The notes below the pieces were generated by a model, which saw only the letters and a program-made list of their open reading frames with translations, had not been told where the DNA came from and ran no database searches. Positions 9,577-18,300 of a stretch of DNA of 64,000 nucleotides are shown here, piece after piece (positions within the stretch are counted from its first letter, which is position 1; every line of letters begins with the position of its first letter). Source of the DNA: CAVWNR01 sp963756525 (lineage in GTDB: Bacteria; Actinomycetota; Actinomycetes; Mycobacteriales; Jatrophihabitantaceae); the NCBI GenBank assembly GCA_963756525.1, contig CAVWNR010000008.1, positions 1 to 64,000 on the forward strand. The letters are read 5' to 3'. Position numbers and translations under genes: made by a program.

Positions 9577-12225
9577 ATGACGTCGGCGCAGCGCAGTGCG
9601 GAGCACGCCCGGCTGGCCGAGTCGCCGGACTCCACCAGCCCGTGGCGGCTGTGGGGTCCCTACCTCGCCGGCCGGCAGTGGGGCACGGTGCGCGAGGACT
9701 ACTCGCCGGACGGCAGCGCCTGGGCGTACTTCCCGTTCGAGCAGGCCCGGGCCAGGGCCTACCGGTGGGGCGAGGACGGGCTCGGCGGTATCTGCGACCG
9801 GTTCGGCTTCCTGAACTTCTCCATCGTGCTGTGGAACGGGCGCGACCCGTTCCTCAAGGAGCGGCTCTTCGGGCTGACGAACGGCGAAGGCAACCACGGC
9901 GAGGACGTGAAGGAGTACTGGTGGGCGCTGGACGGCACGCCCACCCATTCATGGATGCGCTGGCTCTACCGCTACCCGCAGGCCGAGTTCCCGTACGCGC
10001 AGCTGCGCGCCGAGAACGCCCGGCGGGGCAAGGACGATCGCGAGTACGAGCTGGCCGACACCGGCGTGCTGGGTGACAACCGGTTCTTCGACGTCACGGT
10101 CACCTACGCCAAGGCCGCCCCGGACGACGTGTGCGTGGTCGTCGAGGCCACCAACCACGGCCCGGAACCCGCGCCGCTGCACCTGCTGCCGCAGGTGTGG
10201 TTCCGCAACACGTGGACGTGGGGACGCGACCTTCGTCGCCCGTCGCTGCACCGGCTGGACGAACTCGCCGCCGGCAACATGCATGCCGTCGAGTGCCGGC
10301 ACGCCTTCCTCGGCCGGTACATCCTCGCCGCGGAGGGAAGCCCCGACGTCCTTGTCTGCGAGAACGAGACGAACAACGTCGCGCTCTTCGGCACGGCGAG
10401 CAATCCGGCGGCGTACACCAAAGACGGCATCGACAACCGCGTCGTCCACGGCGACGAGTCGGCGGTGAACCCTGCGGGCAGCGGCACCAAGGCCGCGTTC
10501 TGGTACCGGTTCGACGCGGTCGCGCCCGGCGATACGGTGCGGCTCCGGCTGCGGCTGGCGACGACCGAGCCGGACGAGGCCACGTTCGGCGCGGGATTCG
10601 CCGCGATGCTCGCCGACCGCGCGGCCGAGGCGGACGAGTTCTACGCCTCGGTGATCCCGTCCCAGGTCAATGACGAGGACCGGTTCATCGCCCGCAGAGC
10701 GTTCGCCGGCCTGCTGTGGGGCAAGCAGCTCTACCGGTACAACGTCGAGGAGTGGCTCGACGGCGACCCGGGCGAGCCCGCCCCGCCGTCGTCGCGGCTG
10801 GATCGCGCCGCACGCAACACCGCCTGGCGGCATCTCGCCCTGGCCGACGTGATGTCGATGCCGGACGAGTGGGAGTACCCGTGGTTCGCGGCCTGGGATC
10901 TGGCGATGCACTGCGTGGCGCTCGCCCACGTCGACCCGGCGTTCGCCAAGGAGCAACTGCTGCTGCTCTGCCGCGAGTGGGCGATGCACCCGAACGGGCA
11001 GCTGCCGGCCTACGAGTGGGCGTTCGGCGACGTGAACCCGCCCGTCCATCCGTGGGCCGCGTGGCTGGTGTACGTCATCGACGGCCGTCGCGACACCGAC
11101 TTCCTGATCCGGATCTTCACCAAGCAGCTGCTGACCTTTGGCTGGTGGGTCAACCGCAAGGATCCCGACGGGTCGGACCTGTTCGAGGGCGGCTTCCTCG
11201 GCATGGACAACATCGGGTTGTTCGACCGGTCCGCGCCGCTACCCGGCGGGCGTCGGCTGGAGCAGTCCGACGCGACGAGCTGGATGGCGTTCTTCTGCCT
11301 GTCGATGCTGCAGATCGCCGTCGAGCTGGCCCGCACCGTGCCGGCCTGGGACGAGGTGGCGACGACGTTCCTCGAGCACTTCCTCGCCATCGCGCACGCG
11401 ATGGGCTCGTTCGGCTCGCAGGACGTCAGCCTCTGGGACGACGAGGACGGCTTCTACTACGACGTGCTCGTCCACCCCGACGGGAGCTACGAGCGGCTGC
11501 GGGTGCGCTCGCTGGTCGGGCTGTTGCCGCTGCTGGCGGTGGCGATCGCGCCGCCGTGGACTGCCGAGGAGCTGCCCGACCTCACCGCGCGGCTGCGCTG
11601 GCTGGAGGAGCGCCGGCCGGACCTGCTCGACGGGCGGATGTCACGAACCGGGCCGGACGGCGCGCACGTGCTCCTCTCGCTGGTCGACGCCGCCCGGCTG
11701 CAGCGGCTGCTGGCCCGGATGTTCGACGAGACGGAGTTCCTCTCCCCGTTCGGGATCCGGTCGCTGTCGGCGGCCTACCGCACGCCCTTCACGTGCGACG
11801 TCGACGGCACTGCGATGAGCATCGACTACGAGCCGGGGGAGTCCCGCAGCGGCCTGTTCGGCGGGAACTCGAACTGGCGCGGGCCGGTCTGGTTTCCGGC
11901 GAACGTGCTCCTCGCCGACGCGCTGCGCACGCACGGGGCCTACTACGGGCAGTCGGTGACCGTCGCCGGTCCGGCTGGGCCGATCACGCTGGCCGCCGCG
12001 GCCGACCTGATCGACGACCGGCTGATCGGGCTGTTGCGCATCGGCTCGGCCGGCCGCCGTCCGTCGGACGGTCCGCACGTCGACGGGCCGTTGTGGACGG
12101 CGCACCCCACGTTCAGCGAGTACTTCCACGGCGACACGGGCGAGGGGCTGGGCGCGTCCCACCAGACCGGGTGGACCGCGCTGGTGGCGCACCTGATCTG
12201 CGTTATGGCAGGTCGAACGGGTTGA
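9577..12225 (+). CDS. Large glucosidase-like glycoside hydrolase (GH63/MGH1-like)
   Basis: An 882-residue cytoplasmic protein starting near EHARLAESPD...RLWGPYLAGRQWGTVREDY, the conserved opening of a large bacterial glucosidase-like family related to GH63. A central (alpha/alpha)6 barrel is suggested by repeated aromatic, acidic segments such as DEWEYPWFAAWDLAMH and LPAYEWAFGDVNPPVH. The end, with FGGNSNWRGPVWFPANVLL, is the typical barrel-closing block. Substrate is probably an alpha-glucoside, but it cannot be read from the sequence. Three in-frame ATGs (9565, 9568, 9577) are possible starts and none has a clear ribosome site; 9577 was chosen by resemblance to the family. It overlaps a convergent VapC remnant by 23 bases. 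Confidence 0.85.
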   Translation: MTSAQRSAEHARLAESPDSTSPWRLWGPYLAGRQWGTVREDYSPDGSAWAYFPFEQARARAYRWGEDGLGGICDRFGFLNFSIVLWNGRDPFLKERLFGLTNGEGNHGEDVKEYWWALDGTPTHSWMRWLYRYPQAEFPYAQLRAENARRGKDDREYELADTGVLGDNRFFDVTVTYAKAAPDDVCVVVEATNHGPEPAPLHLLPQVWFRNTWTWGRDLRRPSLHRLDELAAGNMHAVECRHAFLGRYILAAEGSPDVLVCENETNNVALFGTASNPAAYTKDGIDNRVVHGDESAVNPAGSGTKAAFWYRFDAVAPGDTVRLRLRLATTEPDEATFGAGFAAMLADRAAEADEFYASVIPSQVNDEDRFIARRAFAGLLWGKQLYRYNVEEWLDGDPGEPAPPSSRLDRAARNTAWRHLALADVMSMPDEWEYPWFAAWDLAMHCVALAHVDPAFAKEQLLLLCREWAMHPNGQLPAYEWAFGDVNPPVHPWAAWLVYVIDGRRDTDFLIRIFTKQLLTFGWWVNRKDPDGSDLFEGGFLGMDNIGLFDRSAPLPGGRRLEQSDATSWMAFFCLSMLQIAVELARTVPAWDEVATTFLEHFLAIAHAMGSFGSQDVSLWDDEDGFYYDVLVHPDGSYERLRVRSLVGLLPLLAVAIAPPWTAEELPDLTARLRWLEERRPDLLDGRMSRTGPDGAHVLLSLVDAARLQRLLARMFDETEFLSPFGIRSLSAAYRTPFTCDVDGTAMSIDYEPGESRSGLFGGNSNWRGPVWFPANVLLADALRTHGAYYGQSVTVAGPAGPITLAAAADLIDDRLIGLLRIGSAGRRPSDGPHVDGPLWTAHPTFSEYFHGDTGEGLGASHQTGWTALVAHLICVMAGRTG

Positions 12226-12335
12226 AGACACGCACGCCGGTGCCCTCGAAGTCGCGCACGTTGCGCGTGACCACGGTGAGCCCGTGCACCCGCGCCGTCG
12301 CCGCAATGAGCATCGTCACGGCGGCCTCCCGGCGA
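12203..12335 (-). pseudogene. Remnant of a PIN-domain (VapC-type) toxin, C-terminal fragment
   Basis: The leftward frame ending at TAA 12203 reads MLIAATARVHGLTVVTRNVR then DFEGTGVRVFNPFDLP. That is the classical last 36 residues of a VapC/FitB PIN-domain RNase, including the TRNxxDF motif with the last acidic residue. Upstream of about 12320 the frame loses all similarity, and neither the N-terminal half of the toxin nor an antitoxin gene is present. It therefore looks like a decayed toxin-antitoxin locus whose 3' end overlaps the glucosidase stop. Confidence 0.7.
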
Positions 12336-12417
12336 TTCTTTCCAGACTGTCCAGAAGTGATCCTTCGGTCACAGCGACGCCGTGTCGCTGCGGCTGATTG
12401 CCGCGCCGGGCTGCAGA

Positions 12418-12669
12418 ATGCTCGCCGTGGGGCGGCATACGGTGCGGTTGCGCGACGACGGCATGGCGGACGATCTGGCGCTGCTTCGTGCCGATCGCGC
12501 CCTGCGGCTGCGTTGCATCCTCGCCGGCCTGGCGCCGACCGTCGCGTACACGGCCGCGCTTGTTGCGCTGCACGACACCGGGCTGTGGGCCGACCTGCTC
12601 GTCCTGCCGGTGACGGTCGGCGGAGTGCTCGTCGGCGCCCTGCTCGACGCGGCACACCGCCGGTCTTGA
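12418..12669 (+). CDS. Small two-helix membrane protein, function unknown
   Basis: An 83-residue protein with a charged N-terminal 30 residues and two hydrophobic helices (about 33-53 and 58-77) separated by a short HDTG turn, ending in RRS. I do not recognise the family. Its stop (TGA 12667-12669) overlaps the TTG start of the following kinase, which argues that it is translated and coupled to it. A GTG at 12382 would add 12 residues; neither start has a convincing ribosome site. Confidence 0.5.
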   Translation: MLAVGRHTVRLRDDGMADDLALLRADRALRLRCILAGLAPTVAYTAALVALHDTGLWADLLVLPVTVGGVLVGALLDAAHRRS

Positions 12670-13274
12670 TCGACGATCTAGTCGCCCGGGCGAGGCGTTG
12701 GGTCGTTCCCGGCGAGCGGCGGATTCTCGGCATCGCCGGGGCGCCCGCGTCTGGCAAGTCCACGCTCGCCGCCGCGCTGGTCGAGGCGCTGGCGCCGGAC
12801 GCCGTGCTCGTCCCGATGGACGGCTTCCACCTCGCCGAGGCGGAACTGCGACGTCTCGACCGGCACGAGCGCAAGGGCGCGCCGGACACGTTCGACGCGG
12901 CCGGATACGGCGCCCTGCTGCGTCGGCTGCGTGACGCCATGGACGAGGTCGTCTACGCGCCGGCGTTCCACCGCGACATCGAGGAGCCGATCGCCGGCGC
13001 GATCGCGGTGCCCCGCAGCACGCCGCTGGTCGTTACCGAGGGGAACTACCTGCTGCTGGACGACGGTCCGTGGGCCGCGGTGCGCCCGCTGCTCGACGAG
13101 GTGTGGTTCGCCGACGGGGACGAGGCGGCGCGGATCGAGCGGCTGATCGCCCGGCACATGGCCTACGGCCGCGATCGGGCGACCGCGACCGCGCGGGCGC
13201 TGGGCAGCGACCAGCGCAACGCGGAGTTGATCGCTGCCACCCGGGCGCGGGCCGACCTCGTCGTGTGGAGCTGA
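12666..13274 (+). CDS. Nucleoside/pantothenate-kinase-like P-loop kinase
   Basis: A 202-residue P-loop kinase of the uridine kinase/pantothenate kinase/FrcK-like group. It has Walker A GAPASGKST at about 22-30, then VPMDGFHLAEAELRR with the DGFH substrate motif. A middle block YAPAFHRDIEEPIAG and the VTEGNYLLL strand are family hallmarks, and the lid carries basic residues (IERLIARHMAYGRD). Some relatives phosphorylate nucleosides and others sugars, so the substrate is open. The TTG start overlaps the preceding stop. No ATG occurs before the P-loop, so TTG is well supported. Confidence 0.82.
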   Translation: MIDDLVARARRWVVPGERRILGIAGAPASGKSTLAAALVEALAPDAVLVPMDGFHLAEAELRRLDRHERKGAPDTFDAAGYGALLRRLRDAMDEVVYAPAFHRDIEEPIAGAIAVPRSTPLVVTEGNYLLLDDGPWAAVRPLLDEVWFADGDEAARIERLIARHMAYGRDRATATARALGSDQRNAELIAATRARADLVVWS

Positions 13275-13278
13275 GCGG

Positions 13279-15096
13279 TTAGCCGCCGACGCGCTGCTTG
13301 AGCGCGTCCAGCTCGTCGCGCAGCGAGGAGGGCAGCTTGTCGCCGAGCTTGCCGAACCACTCCTCGATGCTCGCGATCTCGCCGCGCCACTCCTCCGGGC
13401 GCACCGCCACCGCCTCGGCCACCGCCTCGGGGCTGACGTCCAGGCCGGCCAGGTCGAGCGCGTCGACCGTCGGCACGTGCCCGATCACCGTCTCCTGCGC
13501 GGCGGCCGTGCCCTCGATGCGTTCCAGCGCCCACTTCAGCACCCGCATGTTCTCGCGGAAACCCGGCCAGAGGAAGTTGCCGTCGGCGTCGCGGCGGAAC
13601 CAGTTGACGTAGAAGATCTTCGGCAGCTTCACCTCGTCATGCTGCTTGCCCATGTCGAGCCAGTGGCCGAGGTAGTCGCCGGCGTTGTAGCCGATGAACG
13701 GCAGCATCGCCATCGGGTCGCGGCGCACCACGCCGACCTGGCCGGTGGCGGCGGCGGTCGTCTCGGACGAGAGCGTCGCGCCGAGGAAGACACCGTGCTG
13801 CCAGTCGCGGGCCTCGGCAACCAACGGCACCGTGTCGCGGCGCCGGCCGCCGAAGAAGAATGCGTCGATCGGCACCCCGGCCGGGTCGTCGTACTCGGGG
13901 GCGAGGATCGGGCACTGCTTGATCGGCGTGCAGTACCGGCTGTTCGGGTGGGCTGCCTTCTCTTCCGACTCCGGGGTCCACGGCTGACCCTTCCAGGTTG
14001 TCGCGTGCGTCGGGGTGTCCTCCAGCCCGTCCCACCACACGTCGCCGTCCTCGGTCAGCGCGACATTGGTGAAGATCGAGTTGCCCTGCTCAAGGGTGCG
14101 GATCGCGTTCGGGTTGGTGTGCTCGTTGGTGCCGGGCGCGACGCCGAAGAAGCCGAACTCCGGGTTGACCGCGTAGAGGCGCCCGTCCGGACCGATGCGC
14201 AGCCAGGCGATGTCGTCGCCGAGCGTCTCGACCTTCCAGCCGGGCAGGGTCGGGTCGAGCATCGCCAGGTTGGTCTTGCCGCACGCCGACGGGAATGCCG
14301 CCGCGATGTGGTACGCCTTCCCCTCCGGTGAGGTGATCTTGAGGATGAGCATGTGCTCGGCCATCCAGCCCTCGTCGCGGGCCTGCACCGACGCGATCCG
14401 CAGCGAGTGGCACTTCTTGCCCAGCAGCGCGTTGCCGCCGTAGCCGGAGCCGTAGGACCAGATCGTGCGCTCCTCCGGGAAGTGCACGATGTACTTGGTC
14501 TCGTTATGCGGCCAGGGCACGTCCTTGGCGCCGTGCTCCAGCGGGACGCCGACCGAGTGCAGCCCGGCGACGAACCGCGCGTCGTCGCCGAACTTGGCCA
14601 GGGCGGCCGAGCCCATCCGGGTCATGATGTGCATCGAGGCCACGACGTATGGCGAGTCGGTTATCTCGACGCCGAGCTGCGGGTGCTCGGCGCTGAGCGG
14701 GCCCATGCAGTACGGCAGCACATACATCGTCCGGCCGCGCATCGAGCCGCGGAAGCGCTCGGTGAGGATGGCCTTCATGTCGTTCGGGTCCATCCAGTTG
14801 TTGGTGGGCCCGGCGTCACGCTGGTCACGGCTGCAGATGAACGTCCGCCCTTCGACCCGAGCAACATCGAGCGGGTCGGATGCGGCGTAGAAGGAGTTCG
14901 GCTTCTTCTCCGGGTCGAGCCGGGTGAACGTGCCGTTGGCCACCAGCAGCTCGGTGATCCGCGTCCACTCCTCGGCTGAGCCGTCGGCCCATTCGACGCG
15001 GTAGGGCTGCGTGACCTCGGCGATATCGCGCACCCAGGCCAGCAGTTTCGCGTGCTCGGTGGGGGCGTGATCGAGGCCGGGAACGGTGATCGTCAT
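13279..15096 (-). CDS. pckG: Phosphoenolpyruvate carboxykinase (GTP)
   Basis: A 605-residue GTP-dependent PEPCK converting oxaloacetate and GTP to PEP, CO2 and GDP for gluconeogenesis. The kinase P-loop FPSACGKTN is at about 268-276 with the mobile-loop cysteine, and the metal site ETLGDDIAW follows. GGRRRDTVPLV carries the guanine-site signature. ATG 15096 has GAGGAG about nine bases upstream and gives the normal family length (about 606). It converges on the kinase gene with four bases between stops, so no independent terminator fits there. Confidence 0.95.
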   Translation of the reverse strand: MTITVPGLDHAPTEHAKLLAWVRDIAEVTQPYRVEWADGSAEEWTRITELLVANGTFTRLDPEKKPNSFYAASDPLDVARVEGRTFICSRDQRDAGPTNNWMDPNDMKAILTERFRGSMRGRTMYVLPYCMGPLSAEHPQLGVEITDSPYVVASMHIMTRMGSAALAKFGDDARFVAGLHSVGVPLEHGAKDVPWPHNETKYIVHFPEERTIWSYGSGYGGNALLGKKCHSLRIASVQARDEGWMAEHMLILKITSPEGKAYHIAAAFPSACGKTNLAMLDPTLPGWKVETLGDDIAWLRIGPDGRLYAVNPEFGFFGVAPGTNEHTNPNAIRTLEQGNSIFTNVALTEDGDVWWDGLEDTPTHATTWKGQPWTPESEEKAAHPNSRYCTPIKQCPILAPEYDDPAGVPIDAFFFGGRRRDTVPLVAEARDWQHGVFLGATLSSETTAAATGQVGVVRRDPMAMLPFIGYNAGDYLGHWLDMGKQHDEVKLPKIFYVNWFRRDADGNFLWPGFRENMRVLKWALERIEGTAAAQETVIGHVPTVDALDLAGLDVSPEAVAEAVAVRPEEWRGEIASIEEWFGKLGDKLPSSLRDELDALKQRVGG

Positions 15097-15252
15097 AGGT
15101 GAATCTCCTCGCCAGTCGACGTTGACTTCGCGCAGCGAGCGCGCCGCCCGGCAGCGCCCGTAGGGATTCACCCGAGGCTAGCTCCTGCAACCGTTTACAC
15201 CCCTAACCGGGGGCTGCGGTCCAGATCACACGGCGGGCAGGTCGTCGGACGC

Positions 15253-15303
15253 TGTTGATCTTGGAGTAGTGGTCGAATAACAGCCACAACTCCAAGATCA
15301 ACA
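15253..15303. repeat. Long palindrome, 20-base arms (GTTGATCTTGGAGT family)
   Basis: TGTTGATCTTGGAGTAGTGG (15253-15272) and CCACAACTCCAAGATCAACA (15284-15303) are inverted copies with 19 of 20 matches around an 11-base AT-rich loop. The element lies 8 bases beyond the pmbA stop and upstream of pckG. Its size suits a terminator for the tldD-pmbA unit. Its sequence resembles palindromes I recall as scattered through some actinobacterial genomes. Confidence 0.7.
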
Positions 15304-15310
15304 AGGTGGG

Positions 15311-16699
15311 TTAGGAGGCCTGGCTGACCGTCGACATGTTGAAGTCGGCAACCCGGACCGGCGGCATCGCGGTCCGGGTGAAGTAGTCGCTCCACTCGCG
15401 CGACAGGGTGTGCTCGGTGCGGCCGGCTTCGGTGATCCGGCCGAGCAGGTCGACCGGCGACTCGTTGAACCGGAAGTTGTTCACCGCGCCTTTGACCCGG
15501 CCCTGCTCGACCAGGTAGACGCCGTCGCGGGTGAGCCCGGTGAGCAACAGCGTCTGCGGGTCGACCTCGCGGATGTACCACAGGCAGGTCAGCAGCAGCC
15601 CGCGCTCGGTGCCGGCGATCATCTCGTCCAGCGAAGTGCCGCCGCCTGCTCCTTCCAAGATCAGGTTGTCGACGACCGGCCGTGGCTGCGCGCCGGTCTT
15701 CGCCGCCCAGGCGCGGGTGCGGATCAGCTCGCGCAGCGTGCCGTCGGCGATCCAGGACCCGGGCGCTACCGGGGCGCCGTTGTCGAACACCGACTGCAGG
15801 CCGCCCTCGGAGGCGGTGACGACGTCGAACGCGGCGCACTCGAGGCCCGGCTCGGCCGGATCGGACCGCAGGGTGAGCGGCAGCTCGGCGAGCCGCTCGC
15901 CGATGCGGGTTCGGCCGCCGCTGCGGGCGAAGACGTTGCGGCCCTCCTCGGCGTCGCGGGCCGAGGCCGTCCAGTACGTGTAGATCATCAGGTCGGCGAG
16001 CGCGCTGGGCGGCAGGATCGTCTCGTACCGGCCCGCTGGCAGCTCGAGCCTTGTCGAGGCCCAGTCCAGCCGGGTGTGCAGCTCGCCGGCGAGCGCCTCC
16101 ACATCGATGTCTGCGAAGTCGCGGGTCGGCACCCCGGCCCAGGCGCTGCGGGCGAAGTCGGCGGACTTCGCGTTCAGCTCCAGCCGCCCGGTCGGCTGGT
16201 CGACCCGACGGCGCAGCCCGGTGGACGTGGCGAGGAACGTCGAGGTCATCTGGTGCTCGGCGAACCCGAAGAGCAGCCGCTCGGCGTTCGCCGCGCGCCC
16301 GAACGCCTCGCCCAGCGCGGGCGCGAAGCGCTCGAACACTTCCACGCCCGTGACGGCTGGCTCGCCCGACCAGTCGTCGTCGTGCGGGTACGGCTCGACG
16401 AGCGGGGCGGCGTCGTCTGCGGGGGTGGCCTGCCGGGCGGCCGCGTCGCTCGCGCGCACCAGCCCGGCGATCTCGCCCGCATCCGTCACCGAGCGCGTGA
16501 CGACACCTGCACACGTGCCGCCGGCGCCGTCGACGGTGGAGATCACGGTGACCGAGCGGGAGGCCATCTGCCCGTTCGTGGTCAGGCTGTTGTTCGCCCA
16601 CCGCAGGTTCGTCTCGGTGTGCTCGGAGGCGACAACGACGCAGCCGTCCGCGGCGCACGCGCGCAGCGCCGACTCGACGAGCTCCTGGATCTGGGTCAT
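15311..16699 (-). CDS. pmbA: TldE/PmbA family metallopeptidase partner subunit
   Basis: A 462-residue protein of the PmbA/TldE fold, the non-zinc partner of TldD. The heterodimer threads and degrades unfolded peptides and matures some ribosomal peptides. The N-terminal helical domain (about 1-150) and the C-terminal beta domain ending RVADFNMSTVSQAS fit the family. No HExxxH is present, as expected for the TldE partner. The gene follows tldD, separated by a hairpin. Confidence 0.88.
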   Translation of the reverse strand: MTQIQELVESALRACAADGCVVVASEHTETNLRWANNSLTTNGQMASRSVTVISTVDGAGGTCAGVVTRSVTDAGEIAGLVRASDAAARQATPADDAAPLVEPYPHDDDWSGEPAVTGVEVFERFAPALGEAFGRAANAERLLFGFAEHQMTSTFLATSTGLRRRVDQPTGRLELNAKSADFARSAWAGVPTRDFADIDVEALAGELHTRLDWASTRLELPAGRYETILPPSALADLMIYTYWTASARDAEEGRNVFARSGGRTRIGERLAELPLTLRSDPAEPGLECAAFDVVTASEGGLQSVFDNGAPVAPGSWIADGTLRELIRTRAWAAKTGAQPRPVVDNLILEGAGGGTSLDEMIAGTERGLLLTCLWYIREVDPQTLLLTGLTRDGVYLVEQGRVKGAVNNFRFNESPVDLLGRITEAGRTEHTLSREWSDYFTRTAMPPVRVADFNMSTVSQAS

Positions 16700-16706
16700 T
16701 CGGGGC

Positions 16707-16751
16707 CCCCGCGAAATCGCGGAGCGTTCTGTGCGGAGCGATTTCGTGGGG
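16707..16751. repeat. Hairpin in the tldD-pmbA gap
   Basis: CCCCGCGAAATCGC (16707-16720) pairs with GCGATTTCGTGGGG (16738-16751), 13 of 14 bases, around a 17-base loop. It occupies almost the whole gap between the tldD stop (16755) and the pmbA start (16699). A transcript through both genes would contain it, so it may tune pmbA translation or mRNA decay rather than end transcription. Confidence 0.55.
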
Positions 16752-16754
16752 TGA

Positions 16755-18254
16755 TCATCGGCCGCCCTCCGCCTTGGTGTTGAGCACGTTGACGCCGCGG
16801 AACAGCGCCGCCGGAGAGCCGTGGCTCACCGCGGCGACCTGCCCGGGCTGCCCCTTGCCGCAGTTGAACGCCCCGCCGAGCAGGTATGTCTGCGGGCCGC
16901 CGACCGCCTCCATGGCCCCCCAGAAGTCGGTGGTCGTCGCCTGGTAGGCGACGTCGCGCAGCTGGCCGGCGAGCCGGCCGTCCTCGATGCGGTAGAACCG
17001 CTGGCCGGTGAACTGGAAGTTGTAGCGCTGCATGTCGATCGACCAGGACCGATCGCCGACGACGTAGATGCCGCGCCGGACGCCGGAGATCAGCTCCTCC
17101 GTACTCGGACCGTCGACGGCCGGCTGCAGCGACACGTTGGCCATCCGCTGCAACGGGATGTGCCCGGACGAGTCGGCGAACGCGCACCCGTTGGACCGGC
17201 CGAACCCGTGCGCCGCGGCCATCTGCCGGTTCAGCTGGTAGCCGACGAGCGTGCCGCCGCGCACGATGTCGAACCGCTGGGTGGCGACGCCCTCGTCGTC
17301 GTAGCCGATGGTCGCGAGCCCGTGCTCGGCGGTGCGGTCGCCGGTGACGTTCATGGCCGGGCTGCCGTACTGCAGCGCATGCAACCGGTCGAGCGTCGCG
17401 AACGACGTGCCGGCGTAGGCGGCCTCGTAGCCGAGCGCACGGTCGAGCTCGGTGGCATGGCCGATCGACTCGTGGATGGTGAGCCACAGGTTGGACGGGT
17501 CGATCACCAGGTCGTACCGGCCAGGCTCGACGCCGGGCGCCTTGACGTGCTCGGCCAGCAGTGCGGGCAGCTCGGCGATCTCGTCGTCGAGCCGTGGACC
17601 GGCGACGTATTCCCATCCGCACCCGGCCGGTGGCGCCAGCGTGCGCATGGAGGAGAAGGCACCGGCGGCACGATCGACGTTCAGCGCGGTGAATGCGGGA
17701 TGTACCCGCACCCGCTGCTGAGTGGTCACCGTGCCGGCGACGTCGGCGTAGAACTTGTTCTCCAGGACGTGCATCAGGCTGGCGTCGACGTGGTCGACGC
17801 CGTCAGCGCTGAGCAGCCGGTCGGAGAGCTCCGTCAGCCGGGCGACGCGTTCGGCCTCCGGCACGTCGAACGGGTCGATCTCGTACGACGACACCCAGGT
17901 GACGTCGGCGTGCACCGGCTCGGGGGCGAGCTCGACCGGGTCGTCACTGAGCACCCGGCTGATCTTCGCCGCGGCGACCGCCTGCTCGGCCAGCCGGGCG
18001 GCGGACTCGGGCGTGCGCTCGATGCCGCTGGCGAATCCCCACGCGCCGTCGTGCACTACCCGCACCGCCAGGCCGAGATCCTCGCTGTCGGTGCTCGAGT
18101 CGAGGCGGGCGTCGCGCAGGCTCAGCGTCGCGGTGCGGACGCGCTCGAGCCGGAAGTCGGCGTGCGTGGCGCCGAGCTCGGTGGCCCGGGTCAGCGCCGC
18201 GTCGGCCAGCTCACGGGCCGGCAGCGCGAGGAAGGACGGATCGAGGTCGGGCAT
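16755..18254 (-). CDS. tldD: TldD family zinc metallopeptidase subunit
   Basis: A 499-residue TldD protein. The zinc site HESIGH at about 261-266 (HExxxH) is intact, and NCGKGQPGQ near the C-terminus is the usual third-ligand block of the family. With PmbA downstream it should form the TldD/E heterodimer that hydrolyses small unfolded peptides inside the central cavity. ATG 18254 gives the conserved start MPDLDPSFLALPARELAD; the frame runs further upstream but without similarity. Confidence 0.9.
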   Translation of the reverse strand: MPDLDPSFLALPARELADAALTRATELGATHADFRLERVRTATLSLRDARLDSSTDSEDLGLAVRVVHDGAWGFASGIERTPESAARLAEQAVAAAKISRVLSDDPVELAPEPVHADVTWVSSYEIDPFDVPEAERVARLTELSDRLLSADGVDHVDASLMHVLENKFYADVAGTVTTQQRVRVHPAFTALNVDRAAGAFSSMRTLAPPAGCGWEYVAGPRLDDEIAELPALLAEHVKAPGVEPGRYDLVIDPSNLWLTIHESIGHATELDRALGYEAAYAGTSFATLDRLHALQYGSPAMNVTGDRTAEHGLATIGYDDEGVATQRFDIVRGGTLVGYQLNRQMAAAHGFGRSNGCAFADSSGHIPLQRMANVSLQPAVDGPSTEELISGVRRGIYVVGDRSWSIDMQRYNFQFTGQRFYRIEDGRLAGQLRDVAYQATTTDFWGAMEAVGGPQTYLLGGAFNCGKGQPGQVAAVSHGSPAALFRGVNVLNTKAEGGR

Positions 18255-18300
18255 AGTTCGGAACCTACCCGGCGGCTCCGGCCGGGTCCTCGGCATTTGG

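Noticed and set aside
10716..12660. Rightward frame continuous with the kinase, overlapping the glucosidase
   Set aside because: Upstream of the TTG at 12666 it is an Arg/Ala/Gly-rich shadow of the hydrolase; only the last 202 codons match a kinase.
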